DNA of 64,000 bases from an uncultured Paracoccaceae bacterium (GTDB lineage Bacteria > Pseudomonadota > Alphaproteobacteria > Rhodobacterales > Rhodobacteraceae), in assembly GCA_947503935.1 (NCBI GenBank), contig CANNFR010000011.1, positions 1-64,000 of the forward strand, given 5' to 3'. Each line of letters opens with the position of its first letter. The first letter of the stretch is position 1. This document shows, in pieces, positions 1-6,494 of this stretch. The notes below the pieces were generated by a model, which searched no databases, had not been told where the DNA came from, and saw only the letters and a program-made list of their open reading frames with translations. A program made the translations under genes and the position numbers.

Positions 1-320
1 TCAATATAGCCCGACATGCCCGCCTCCAATTATTGGAGACGACTATACACCAGGCCCGAGTTTCCACACAGCCTCGGACCAAAGCAGCCCTTGATCGACC
101 TCTATTCTTGCTGCGGCGCGGCGAGTCAAACCAGACTTTCTCTGCAAATGCAAAATCTCGGTAGATGGGAACTCACAGCTTGCGCGTCGTCAGCCAGCAA
201 TGTGAGACGAAACTACTTAGTCCGTCATTTTTCATTGCTGGCGATCGCAGGTGGGACCATAGTAGAACCACAACATATTGATGGGCAGCATGTCCATCAC
301 ACAAAAGTGGGGGGAGCAGC
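1..320. other. Non-coding stretch upstream of the MazG-like gene
   Basis: I see no convincing gene here; the open frames lack family resemblance and overlap the next gene. It contains a perfect 15-base inverted repeat at 24-38 (CTCCAAT, one T, ATTGGAG). A purine-rich ribosome binding site (GGGGAG) lies just before the ATG at 321. The promoter of the MazG-UDG pair should lie here, but I could not place it firmly. Confidence 0.5.
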
Positions 321-1496
321 ATGGTTGAAGATTTTGTCCCGCTGTCGGTGCAACAATTTTCGCGCGAAGCGATGGGCACAGATCGACGCCGGGACGATGG
401 TTCATTGAATTTTCCGCTTCTTGGGCTATTCGGCGAGGTGGGTAGCCTTCTGGCCGAAGTCAAAAAGAAGCAGCGCGATAAGATCGCGTACCTCGCCTAT
501 GCCGACGCCGTGACGGAAGAACTAGGCGATGTCCTGTGGTACTTCAATCTCGTCGCAAGCAAAGGCGGCGTGCCCTTCGCCGACATCGTCACCAATCTGC
601 ATCAACGTGACGAAGACTGGCACTCCGCTTCCGATAAGCCGCTGACCTTCGCCGCGCTGCAACCATCGATCATCGAGCCGCAGAAAGCGCCGACAGACGC
701 TTTCGAACAGACTCTGATCGAATTTGCGGCCGCCACCGGTCGCCTAATGGATGAACATGCGCAAACCGATCTGAGCCATGATCACCGTCGCCTCGGTCCA
801 AAACTAGCGGCCATCCTCGAGCTCCTTATCCGTGCTGCAAATGAGGCAGGGGTCAGCTTAGAAGCGGCCGCCGTCAAGAACCGGCATAAGACGCAAGACC
901 GGTGGCCCGTCGCCAAGAGCTATCCCCCCCTGTTAGACGAGAACGCTGATCCGAATGAAAAGCTGCCGCGTCAGCTGGAAATCGCCATTTTTGAGCGGGA
1001 AGTTTCCGGCAAGAACTACGTCTTTCAGACGTGCCAGGGGCTCAACATTGGCGACCGCCTAACCGATAACGCGATGACCCCGGACGATTACCGCTTCCAC
1101 GATGTGTTCCACTATGCTTACGTCGCTGTCCTGGGGTGGTCGCCTGTTACGCGTTCGTTGTTTCGTTTGAAGCGGAAGAGCCAACCAGAAATCGACGAGG
1201 CGCAGGATGGAGCGCGCGCAACGCTCATCGAAGAGGGGGTTGCGACCTGGATCTTCGGCCAAGCCGTCAACATGGAGTTTTTCGACGGCCTCAAACCAGG
1301 CGATCTACCCTTCGACCTCCTCAAGCAAGTCAGACAGTTTGTAGCTGGCTACGAGGCTGAAGAGTGTCCTGCTTGGCTGTGGGAACAAGCGATCTTGCAG
1401 GGCTATGCGGCCTTCCGCTATTTACGCGAACACCGACGGGGGAAGGTCACCATCGACATGGTCAACCGCCGTCTCGACATCGAGCCACTCTCATGA
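321..1496 (+). CDS. MazG-type nucleotide pyrophosphohydrolase with MazG_C-like domain
   Basis: This 391-residue protein has a MazG fold near residues 33-98 with the metal-binding pattern GEVGSLLAE (39-45) followed by EELGDVLWY (66-74). MazG enzymes hydrolyse NTPs or dNTPs to monophosphate and pyrophosphate. Residues about 128-195 look like a second, degenerate MazG-like repeat. The C-terminal part, with RFHDVFHYAYVAVLGWSPV near 258-276 and an EE-rich helix near 300-310, resembles the MazG_C domain. The gene has a good ribosome binding site and overlaps the next gene by ATGA, so the two are probably co-transcribed. A nucleotide-pool function is inferred from the family; the substrate is unknown. 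Confidence 0.8.
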   Translation: MVEDFVPLSVQQFSREAMGTDRRRDDGSLNFPLLGLFGEVGSLLAEVKKKQRDKIAYLAYADAVTEELGDVLWYFNLVASKGGVPFADIVTNLHQRDEDWHSASDKPLTFAALQPSIIEPQKAPTDAFEQTLIEFAAATGRLMDEHAQTDLSHDHRRLGPKLAAILELLIRAANEAGVSLEAAAVKNRHKTQDRWPVAKSYPPLLDENADPNEKLPRQLEIAIFEREVSGKNYVFQTCQGLNIGDRLTDNAMTPDDYRFHDVFHYAYVAVLGWSPVTRSLFRLKRKSQPEIDEAQDGARATLIEEGVATWIFGQAVNMEFFDGLKPGDLPFDLLKQVRQFVAGYEAEECPAWLWEQAILQGYAAFRYLREHRRGKVTIDMVNRRLDIEPLS

Positions 1497-2179
1497 AAAC
1501 AGCAACCGATTTTGTCGACGCGCTTAGCGCTGTCACCCTCGACAATGCCTTCAATCCCTACCGGGATATCTGCCCGGTCCATGATACGCCCGATGCTGCC
1601 GAGCAGCGCCGCGCCAATCTCCTACATTGTCTTGAAGCGTGCATGGCAGGCGGTGCCGATACCATTTGGGTTGCGCGCGATCTCGGTTATCGCGGAGGCC
1701 GTCGCACCGGCATCCCACTTACCGACGAGGCACATCTGCCCGACGCATCACGACTTTTTTCGGATGCAGCGTTGTCCAGAGCCACCGTCGGATCGCTGGT
1801 TGCCGAGAGAACCGCGAAGATCACATGGGGCCAATTGAAGGCCATCGGTAAGCCCGTGATGTTGTGGAACGTCTTCCCGCTCCATCCACACGCGCCAGGC
1901 GATTCAATGTCAAATCGGTGCCATAAGAAATCAGAACGAGTTGCCACCTGGCCCTTCATGCTCGCCCTGTTAGGGCTACTGAAGCCAAGAAAGCTGGTAG
2001 CGATTGGGCGCGATGCAGGCCTAGCCTTGGCCGACCTCGATATCGACGTATCCGTTGTTCGTCATCCCAGCTATGGTGGCCAGGCGGACTTCATCGCGGG
2101 CATTCAAGACATCTACGGCCTTGCGCCAACCGCCGCTGATGATCCAGAAGCTACGCTGCCGTTTGCTGAATTTGCCTGA
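1493..2179 (+). CDS. Uracil-DNA glycosylase-like protein
   Basis: The ATG at 1493 overlaps the MazG stop and gives 228 residues. Family landmarks of a UDG-superfamily branch are visible: GYRGGRRTGIPLTDE (65-79), the LWNVFPLHPHAPGD block (124-137) where a base-binding Asn normally sits, IGRDAGLAL (171-179), and RHPSYGGQADF (190-200), the HPS-type motif. UDGs excise uracil from DNA. The first motif reads ARDLGYRG where relatives have GEAPGYRG, so catalytic competence is uncertain. Its 3' end overlaps the end of the convergent thymidylate-synthase-like gene by about 67 bases, which suggests the two transcription units were inherited together. Confidence 0.75.
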   Translation: MKTATDFVDALSAVTLDNAFNPYRDICPVHDTPDAAEQRRANLLHCLEACMAGGADTIWVARDLGYRGGRRTGIPLTDEAHLPDASRLFSDAALSRATVGSLVAERTAKITWGQLKAIGKPVMLWNVFPLHPHAPGDSMSNRCHKKSERVATWPFMLALLGLLKPRKLVAIGRDAGLALADLDIDVSVVRHPSYGGQADFIAGIQDIYGLAPTAADDPEATLPFAEFA

Positions 2180-2952
2180 TCTGGCGCAGCAGGCAAGGCG
2201 TCATAACCGGTGAGCAACGCTGCCAAATCTGTTCGGGTCGTTGCTCCCCCACAGGTCGTCTTTGGCAAGTCGATGATGGCGTGCGACGAAATAACCGTTA
2301 GCGGCCCAACTTCCTGTTCTGTCTCTTTAGCAACAAACGCCATCAGCTGGCCCAACCCAATCAGGTTCCCCAGCAACTTCTCAATGTAGTAGTGGTTCCG
2401 ATAAATTGCTGTCAGTGCCACTTTTTTTGGCGATCCGGGTAACAGCTTGAAGCTCAAGAAGCTCAAGCATTGGCCACCGTAGGGTGACCGGGTTGAATCA
2501 CGTGCCGGGTCAAACAGCGCAAGCTCGAACTTATTGTTCGACCGAACAGCTGGATCCCGCATCCGCGTGACGATATCCCACAAAGGGTTGCCCATCGGCG
2601 CGTTTGGCCAATCGGTCATGCGCTCAAAGTAATATCCCGACCAACGCTCGCTTTTGCGCACTGTCGGCAGCACTTTGTTGTGGAACGCGTCGAAAAACTC
2701 CGGCGCGCCATGCCGCCTATACAGGCTCTCTGGAAAAATGGTGTTCGAGATAGTCCGCACGGATTTGTCGTGACGGCGCAAAAACTCGTCGACCAACGCG
2801 ACCCGTGGGTCGGCAAACTGCGCGCCGGTGGTCGGATCATCCACACACAACATCACGTTGTGCGCTTCATGACCTGGCGCGGCGTCGACTGCCTGCACGG
2901 CCTCACGCCAGGTTTCGACAGCGCTAGGCTGCGACAGCACGATTGGGGACAT
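2113..2952 (-). CDS. Thymidylate-synthase-like protein
   Basis: This 279-residue protein resembles the thymidylate synthase (ThyA) superfamily. The centre has a Cys-containing GGQCLSFLSFKL (159-170) like the catalytic PCHxxxQF motif. It is followed by YRNHYYIEKLLGN (184-196), like the RSxDxxLGxPFN phosphate/nucleotide site, and SSHAIID (222-228), like the DAHxY site. Similarity is remote, so the reaction may be dUMP or dCMP methylation, hydroxymethylation, or simple nucleotide binding. The start overlaps the papain-like gene by 29 bases, making it the last gene of the operon. The last 25 residues are low complexity and antisense to the UDG-like gene. A housekeeping ThyA role is unlikely in this context. 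Confidence 0.65.
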   Translation of the reverse strand: MSPIVLSQPSAVETWREAVQAVDAAPGHEAHNVMLCVDDPTTGAQFADPRVALVDEFLRRHDKSVRTISNTIFPESLYRRHGAPEFFDAFHNKVLPTVRKSERWSGYYFERMTDWPNAPMGNPLWDIVTRMRDPAVRSNNKFELALFDPARDSTRSPYGGQCLSFLSFKLLPGSPKKVALTAIYRNHYYIEKLLGNLIGLGQLMAFVAKETEQEVGPLTVISSHAIIDLPKTTCGGATTRTDLAALLTGYDALPAAPDQANSANGSVASGSSAAVGARP

Positions 2953-3607
2953 CGCATGCCTCCTTTAACAACGCCAAGCCGTACATATGGCGACTTAGAT
3001 AATCCTCTGTGAGCCAGATATGACCCGCCACGCCCCAGCTATCGCCCCAGCTATTGCGGATAAGAATGACCCTCTCTCCGGCCATGTCACCGTAGCCGAC
3101 GGCGATCACCGCGTGGCGAGGTGCTGGAAACACCTGATCATTGTCATCATGGCCAACGACGCCGCTCGATGGCGGCGTAAAGAAGCGCCGCGTTAGGGTA
3201 CTCAGAATGATGGCTGGACAGTGCTGGTCCAGCGCGTCCCGGATAAGGCTAAGGTTGTGGCGGAGTTGCTCGGACCCGCGCCCGTACAGATCACCAACGG
3301 AACGCGGCGGCGAATATTGGCTCAGATCGCTCGGCAACGCAGGCAAGTAGGGCCACCCCGTCTCTTCTGGCTGACCATCATTCTCCAAAGTTGCCAACAT
3401 ATCGCTCAGAAACGCCCCCTTTTCCGGCGACCGCCCGGAGCGCTTTTGGGCGTGAAAGAACGCATACTCACACGATAGCGGGTCCCAACCTTGACGCAGC
3501 CCGGCATGGGCATCGCTCGCGGCGAAAGCTAAGCAAGTGGGCCGTGCACCCTGATCGCGAACCGGCCCGAACTGGCTACGCAAATCCACATCAATCGAAA
3601 TCGTCAC
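2924..3607 (-). CDS. Papain-like (C1 family) cysteine peptidase
   Basis: This 227-residue protein has the complete C1 active site: oxyanion Gln19 in GPVRDQGARPTCLAFA, nucleophile Cys25, His165 in RHAVIAVGYG and Asn185 in IRNSWGDSWG. There is no signal peptide and no propeptide, so it should be a cytoplasmic enzyme made in a form that needs another brake. It starts immediately after the stop of the ImmA/chagasin-like gene, and the chagasin family inhibits exactly this class of peptidase. The pairing therefore suggests the upstream protein holds this peptidase inactive. The substrate is unknown. Confidence 0.85.
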   Translation of the reverse strand: MTISIDVDLRSQFGPVRDQGARPTCLAFAASDAHAGLRQGWDPLSCEYAFFHAQKRSGRSPEKGAFLSDMLATLENDGQPEETGWPYLPALPSDLSQYSPPRSVGDLYGRGSEQLRHNLSLIRDALDQHCPAIILSTLTRRFFTPPSSGVVGHDDNDQVFPAPRHAVIAVGYGDMAGERVILIRNSWGDSWGVAGHIWLTEDYLSRHMYGLALLKEACDVPNRAVAA

Positions 3608-4624
3608 TTAGGCGGCCTCCAATGTCAGCCGCTCACGGCGCTCAACGCGCGACAGGCCTTCTTCTTCTGGTCCGGTGAAATCAACATCCAGCTCAAACCG
3701 TGTCAGCGTCTGTTCGAGATCCCAGGGTCGTGCTTCGTCGAGGATGAGGCGGCCGCGATAGTCATCGGGCGGCTGCGCCGTCACACGGCGAACGCCGGGA
3801 TCGCCAATGCTGTCCGCCTCTACTTCTACAACCTCATCACGCACCACGGCGAAGCCGCTTTGGCGGAGGTCTTCGATATTCCACAGATAGCCACCATTGC
3901 TATGCTCTGTCAGCTTCAACACGAAAAGATCATTTCGGCTGCCATCGATGCGAGTACCGGCATCGCGTTCGGTCAGCAGCCACACGTCACCCCGATAGTT
4001 CGTCGGTCGATGGCCTTCGAGGAGCCCCTCTTTCAATGCTTTTCGCTGCGTACCGAGCAACTCCCGCGCTTGCTTCGCTTCAATCATGCGATAGCGCACG
4101 AGCGTCCAGCACAACGCCTCGTAACTCACGCCCAACCGCAAGCTAAGCTGATAGATGACATTCGGCCGACGTAGATAGGGCGTAGTCCAACCCTGACGCT
4201 TCATGTGGTTGGCGATAAGCCACTTTGGCAGGAGGAATGCGACCGCGAAGCCATCGGCTTCAACTTCCTGAAGGTCTTGGCCAGGCTGTGCACTCATGAC
4301 CATTCGGCGCAGAATATTATCGTCGTCAAGGCTTGGTTGATGATCAAGCATGCAGTGGCCCAACTCATGGGCGGCCGTAAACCGCTGGATGCTCAGTGTC
4401 CTTTGCGTGGTCACAAGAATACCCGGCGACGGAAAATTGAGAAACGCGCCTAGCAAACCGTCCAACGGCCGAAACAAGAGGGGCACGTCTAAATCGGCGA
4501 TGGCCGCGAACACATTGATCGCGCCACCAGACTTTTCAATCTGTTCCTTAATGCCGAGCTGGCGGAGCAATCGCCCAGCGGATTGCGCACCTTTCCTGAC
4601 GGCCTGAGCATAGTTCGTAGCCAT
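3608..4624 (-). CDS. ImmA/IrrE metallopeptidase fused to a chagasin (I42)-like inhibitor domain
   Basis: The N-terminal half of this 338-residue protein is an ImmA/IrrE zinc peptidase with AAHELGHCMLDH (zinc ligands His86 and His90, catalytic Glu87) and a third ligand likely at Glu122 in VEADGFAVAFLLP. Such enzymes usually cleave a partner XRE repressor, and a XRE gene lies three bases upstream. Residues about 208-315 carry the three landmarks of chagasin inhibitors: SNGGYLW (NPTTGYxW loop), GDPGVRR (GxGG loop) and EARPWDL (RPW loop), ending in a beta-rich stretch. Chagasins block papain-like peptidases, and the next gene encodes one. The fusion reading is my inference from motifs. Confidence 0.8.
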   Translation of the reverse strand: MATNYAQAVRKGAQSAGRLLRQLGIKEQIEKSGGAINVFAAIADLDVPLLFRPLDGLLGAFLNFPSPGILVTTQRTLSIQRFTAAHELGHCMLDHQPSLDDDNILRRMVMSAQPGQDLQEVEADGFAVAFLLPKWLIANHMKRQGWTTPYLRRPNVIYQLSLRLGVSYEALCWTLVRYRMIEAKQARELLGTQRKALKEGLLEGHRPTNYRGDVWLLTERDAGTRIDGSRNDLFVLKLTEHSNGGYLWNIEDLRQSGFAVVRDEVVEVEADSIGDPGVRRVTAQPPDDYRGRLILDEARPWDLEQTLTRFELDVDFTGPEEEGLSRVERRERLTLEAA

Positions 4625-4627
4625 GGG

Positions 4628-5002
4628 CTATTCCTCGACTGCCGTCGATCGTGACCGAAGGTATTCGGCGAAACGCCCAAGCTCATCACGATCCTGACGG
4701 GACAGATCAGCCGCGCGACGTGCAAGATGGGCTACATCCACGGGCAGCGTCGCCTCAGCGTCTTCCTCTCCAATGAAGAACGACACTGGCTGACGGTACA
4801 GTTTCGCTAACCTATTTAGCTCCAAGGCTTCGACCCGGCGGTTACCAGCTTCGATTTCAGACAGCGCGCTGCGCTGTATCTTTAAATACTGAGCAACCTC
4901 TTCTTGCTTGAGGCCCAAATACCGCCGCGCTTCACGCAACCGTTCCCCCAACACACGGCGCTCTTCCTGGTCTACATCATCTACCTTTTTGGGAACGCTC
5001 AT
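4628..5002 (-). CDS. XRE-family helix-turn-helix regulator
   Basis: This 124-residue protein has a XRE DNA-binding domain at about residues 20-77 (LREARRYLGLKQEEVAQYLKIQ, then RSALSEIEAGNRRVEALEL) and a short helical tail. The ATG at 5002 overlaps the stop of the acyl-carrier-like gene by ATGA; an in-frame ATG at 5029 is less likely. The ImmA/IrrE gene follows after three bases, the classic arrangement in which the peptidase cleaves the repressor. It probably represses its own operon through the palindrome in the promoter spacer at 5381-5397. Confidence 0.85.
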   Translation of the reverse strand: MSVPKKVDDVDQEERRVLGERLREARRYLGLKQEEVAQYLKIQRSALSEIEAGNRRVEALELNRLAKLYRQPVSFFIGEEDAEATLPVDVAHLARRAADLSRQDRDELGRFAEYLRSRSTAVEE

Positions 5003-5343
5003 CCGACTTCTCCCTGCTTTTTGCGCCATTGCTGTTCCAGACGAGGAAGTATGTGGTCTAGGGCGCCCTGAACAGAATTATAGCCACCCGTCCTCACGGT
5101 CGCGTCTTTCGGTTGAAATCCAAGCACATCCTCGACGGAACATAGAATTTCCACCACGGCGAGGGAATCCATCGGCACCGGCGCTACCGCAGCAACGCTC
5201 GGCTCTCTTGGCAACGCGAAGCCGTTGATGTCGGCTTCGGTCTCCGCGACCCCCATCAACTCATCCCGTAGGAGGGCCTCAACAGCCTGCCGCGGGAAGA
5301 CGTCAACATTTACCGCCTCTTTGGTGTCCGATGTCACAGCCAT
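4999..5343 (-). CDS. Acyl-carrier-protein-like (phosphopantetheine-binding) protein
   Basis: This 114-residue protein is the first gene of the minus-strand operon. The C-terminal half resembles an acyl or peptidyl carrier: PMDSLAVVEILCSVEDVLGF, where Ser60 of the DSL motif would carry 4'-phosphopantetheine. The N-terminal half (helix around 15-35, then a Pro/Ala-rich linker) is not recognisable. No ketosynthase, adenylation domain or phosphopantetheinyl transferase is nearby, so it may be loaded by host enzymes or used as a sensor or adaptor. The chosen start ATG is at 5343; longer in-frame starts cross the predicted promoter. Confidence 0.6.
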   Translation of the reverse strand: MAVTSDTKEAVNVDVFPRQAVEALLRDELMGVAETEADINGFALPREPSVAAVAPVPMDSLAVVEILCSVEDVLGFQPKDATVRTGGYNSVQGALDHILPRLEQQWRKKQGEVG

Positions 5344-5373
5344 GATCGATGTCCGAAAATCTGTCTTAGCGCT

Positions 5374-5402
5374 TAAATAATGTCGGAATTTCCAACATGC
5401 AA
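5374..5402 (-). promoter_or_regulatory. Predicted promoter of the ACP-XRE-ImmA operon with operator in the spacer
   Basis: Reading the minus strand, a -35-like TTGCAT (5402-5397) is separated by 17 bases from a -10-like TATTTA (5379-5374), about 30 bases before the first gene. The spacer is almost entirely an imperfect palindrome, TGTCGGAA-T-TTCCAACA at 5381-5397 with one mismatch, well placed for repression by the XRE protein. An AT-rich inverted repeat (CTTTTTT-GCG-AAAAAAG) lies just upstream at 5404-5420. Confidence 0.5.
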
Positions 5403-5476
5403 GCTTTTTTGCGAAAAAAGTGCCAAGAGCCACAAAGCCGTGCTAACGCCGAGGCCGGTACCACCAAGAGGGTGAG

Positions 5477-5749
5477 TTATGCGTTCCGATCTAGCCCGCA
5501 TCCACACTCACGTGTCGCGTCTACCGCGGTGAGAAGCTCATCAAGCGTGAGGCCTTCACGATCAACGGTCCGCTTGAGACTAAGCCACACGGATGCTTCC
5601 AAGCGAAGGCTGGTCCGCTTTCCGCACGCATTATTGGTTTGCTCGCGCCCGCAGCGAACTTCCGCTTCCCGCCCTCTCGTGCAGGATTTTCTCATAAACT
5701 GACTGGACTTCAGCTGCTGGCAGAGCGTTAGTGTCAGTGCGCGCGACAA
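5477..5749 (-). pseudogene. Possible ribbon-helix-helix protein remnant
   Basis: The C-terminal part of this minus-strand frame reads KRTSLRLEASVWLSLKRTV followed by DREGLTLDELLTAVDATR. This resembles the RHH_4 ribbon-helix-helix domain, where RTS-LE-W, then REGL-L-L is typical. The usual NLSSALR ending is missing, and no good start codon or ribosome binding site precedes the domain, so I read it as a truncated copy. The rest of the 487-base gap 5344-5830 holds only the operon promoter and nothing else I recognise. Confidence 0.35.
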
Positions 5750-5830
5750 GTATTCGCATGGCTCCCCGGAACCACCGGGCTCGGCTCAGTAGCAGCGGGA
5801 TCTTTCCGCTGATCAACTGAGGAGACGGCC

Positions 5831-6094
5831 ATGACCAATTCACCAAAGAAACGCGCCACCAAGAAAGACCAGCTGATCAGGCTGCTCGGCACGAAGTCCG
5901 GCAGCGATATCAGATCACTGAGCGCAAAGCTTGGCTGGCAACAGCATACGACACGGGCGGCGCTGAGCGGTCTGCGGAAAGCCGGGTACGAGGTTGCAAG
6001 CAAGAAGCCTGCGACGGGAGAGCTTGCAAAGTATCGTATCCTGTCTGCGCCAGAGCAGGGCGCGCCGACCGTGGATCAGGCCCATGGGGCGTAA
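5831..6094 (+). CDS. DUF3489 protein
   Basis: This 87-residue basic protein matches the DUF3489 pattern: KKDQLIRLLGTKSGSDIRSL, then LGWQQHTTRAALSGLRKAGYEV, a probable winged helix-turn-helix. A strong ribosome binding site (GAGGAGA) precedes the ATG. It overlaps the DUF2924 gene by 11 bases. DUF3489, DUF2924 and a serine recombinase form a recurrent trio in alphaproteobacterial mobile elements. A role in controlling or assisting the recombinase is inferred only from this linkage. Confidence 0.85.
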   Translation: MTNSPKKRATKKDQLIRLLGTKSGSDIRSLSAKLGWQQHTTRAALSGLRKAGYEVASKKPATGELAKYRILSAPEQGAPTVDQAHGA

Positions 6095-6494
6095 ACCCGA
6101 TCCGGCGCGTCCGGCGACACTTGCACAGTGGGAGGCGGTCTTCGGATCGCCTCCGCCACCGTATCTGTCTGTACCGTTTATGCAGAAGGCGCTGGCATAT
6201 GAAGCACAGTGTAAAGCGCTGGGCGGCGTGCCTGCGGGAACAAAACGCGCGTTGAAACGCATTGCAACAGGGGAGCCGGTTGCCGCGTCGAACAGCAGCA
6301 GCCTGCGGCCGGGCGCGCAGCTTGTTCGGGAATGGAATGGCAGAACCTATCAGGTTCAGGTCGCAGAAGGTGGCTTTGAACTGGACGGTAAGACTTGGAA
6401 ATCGCTCTCCGCCATCGCGAAACACATCACGGGGGCCACGTGGTCAGGCCCGCGCTTCTTCGGACTGAATGGCCGGGTAGGGGGGCGGTCGTGA
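6084..6494 (+). CDS. DUF2924 protein
   Basis: From the ATG at 6084 this gives 136 residues. The C-terminal half has the DUF2924 signature: PGAQLVREWNGRTYQVQV, then GFELDGKTWKSLSAIAKHITGA, then WSGPRFFGL. It lies between DUF3489 and the recombinase and overlaps the recombinase start by GTGA, so the three genes are translationally coupled. The function is unknown; association with serine recombinases is the main clue. Confidence 0.85.
   Translation: MGRKPDPARPATLAQWEAVFGSPPPPYLSVPFMQKALAYEAQCKALGGVPAGTKRALKRIATGEPVAASNSSSLRPGAQLVREWNGRTYQVQVAEGGFELDGKTWKSLSAIAKHITGATWSGPRFFGLNGRVGGRS

Noticed and set aside
1-320. A partial tRNA-Gln copy marking the left attachment site
   Set aside because: I looked for the tRNA 3' segment in the left part of the window and did not find it; the left end probably lies outside.
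2113-2952. Housekeeping thyA
   Set aside because: Only the active-site neighbourhood resembles ThyA, and the gene is embedded in a XRE/ImmA operon in an apparent island.
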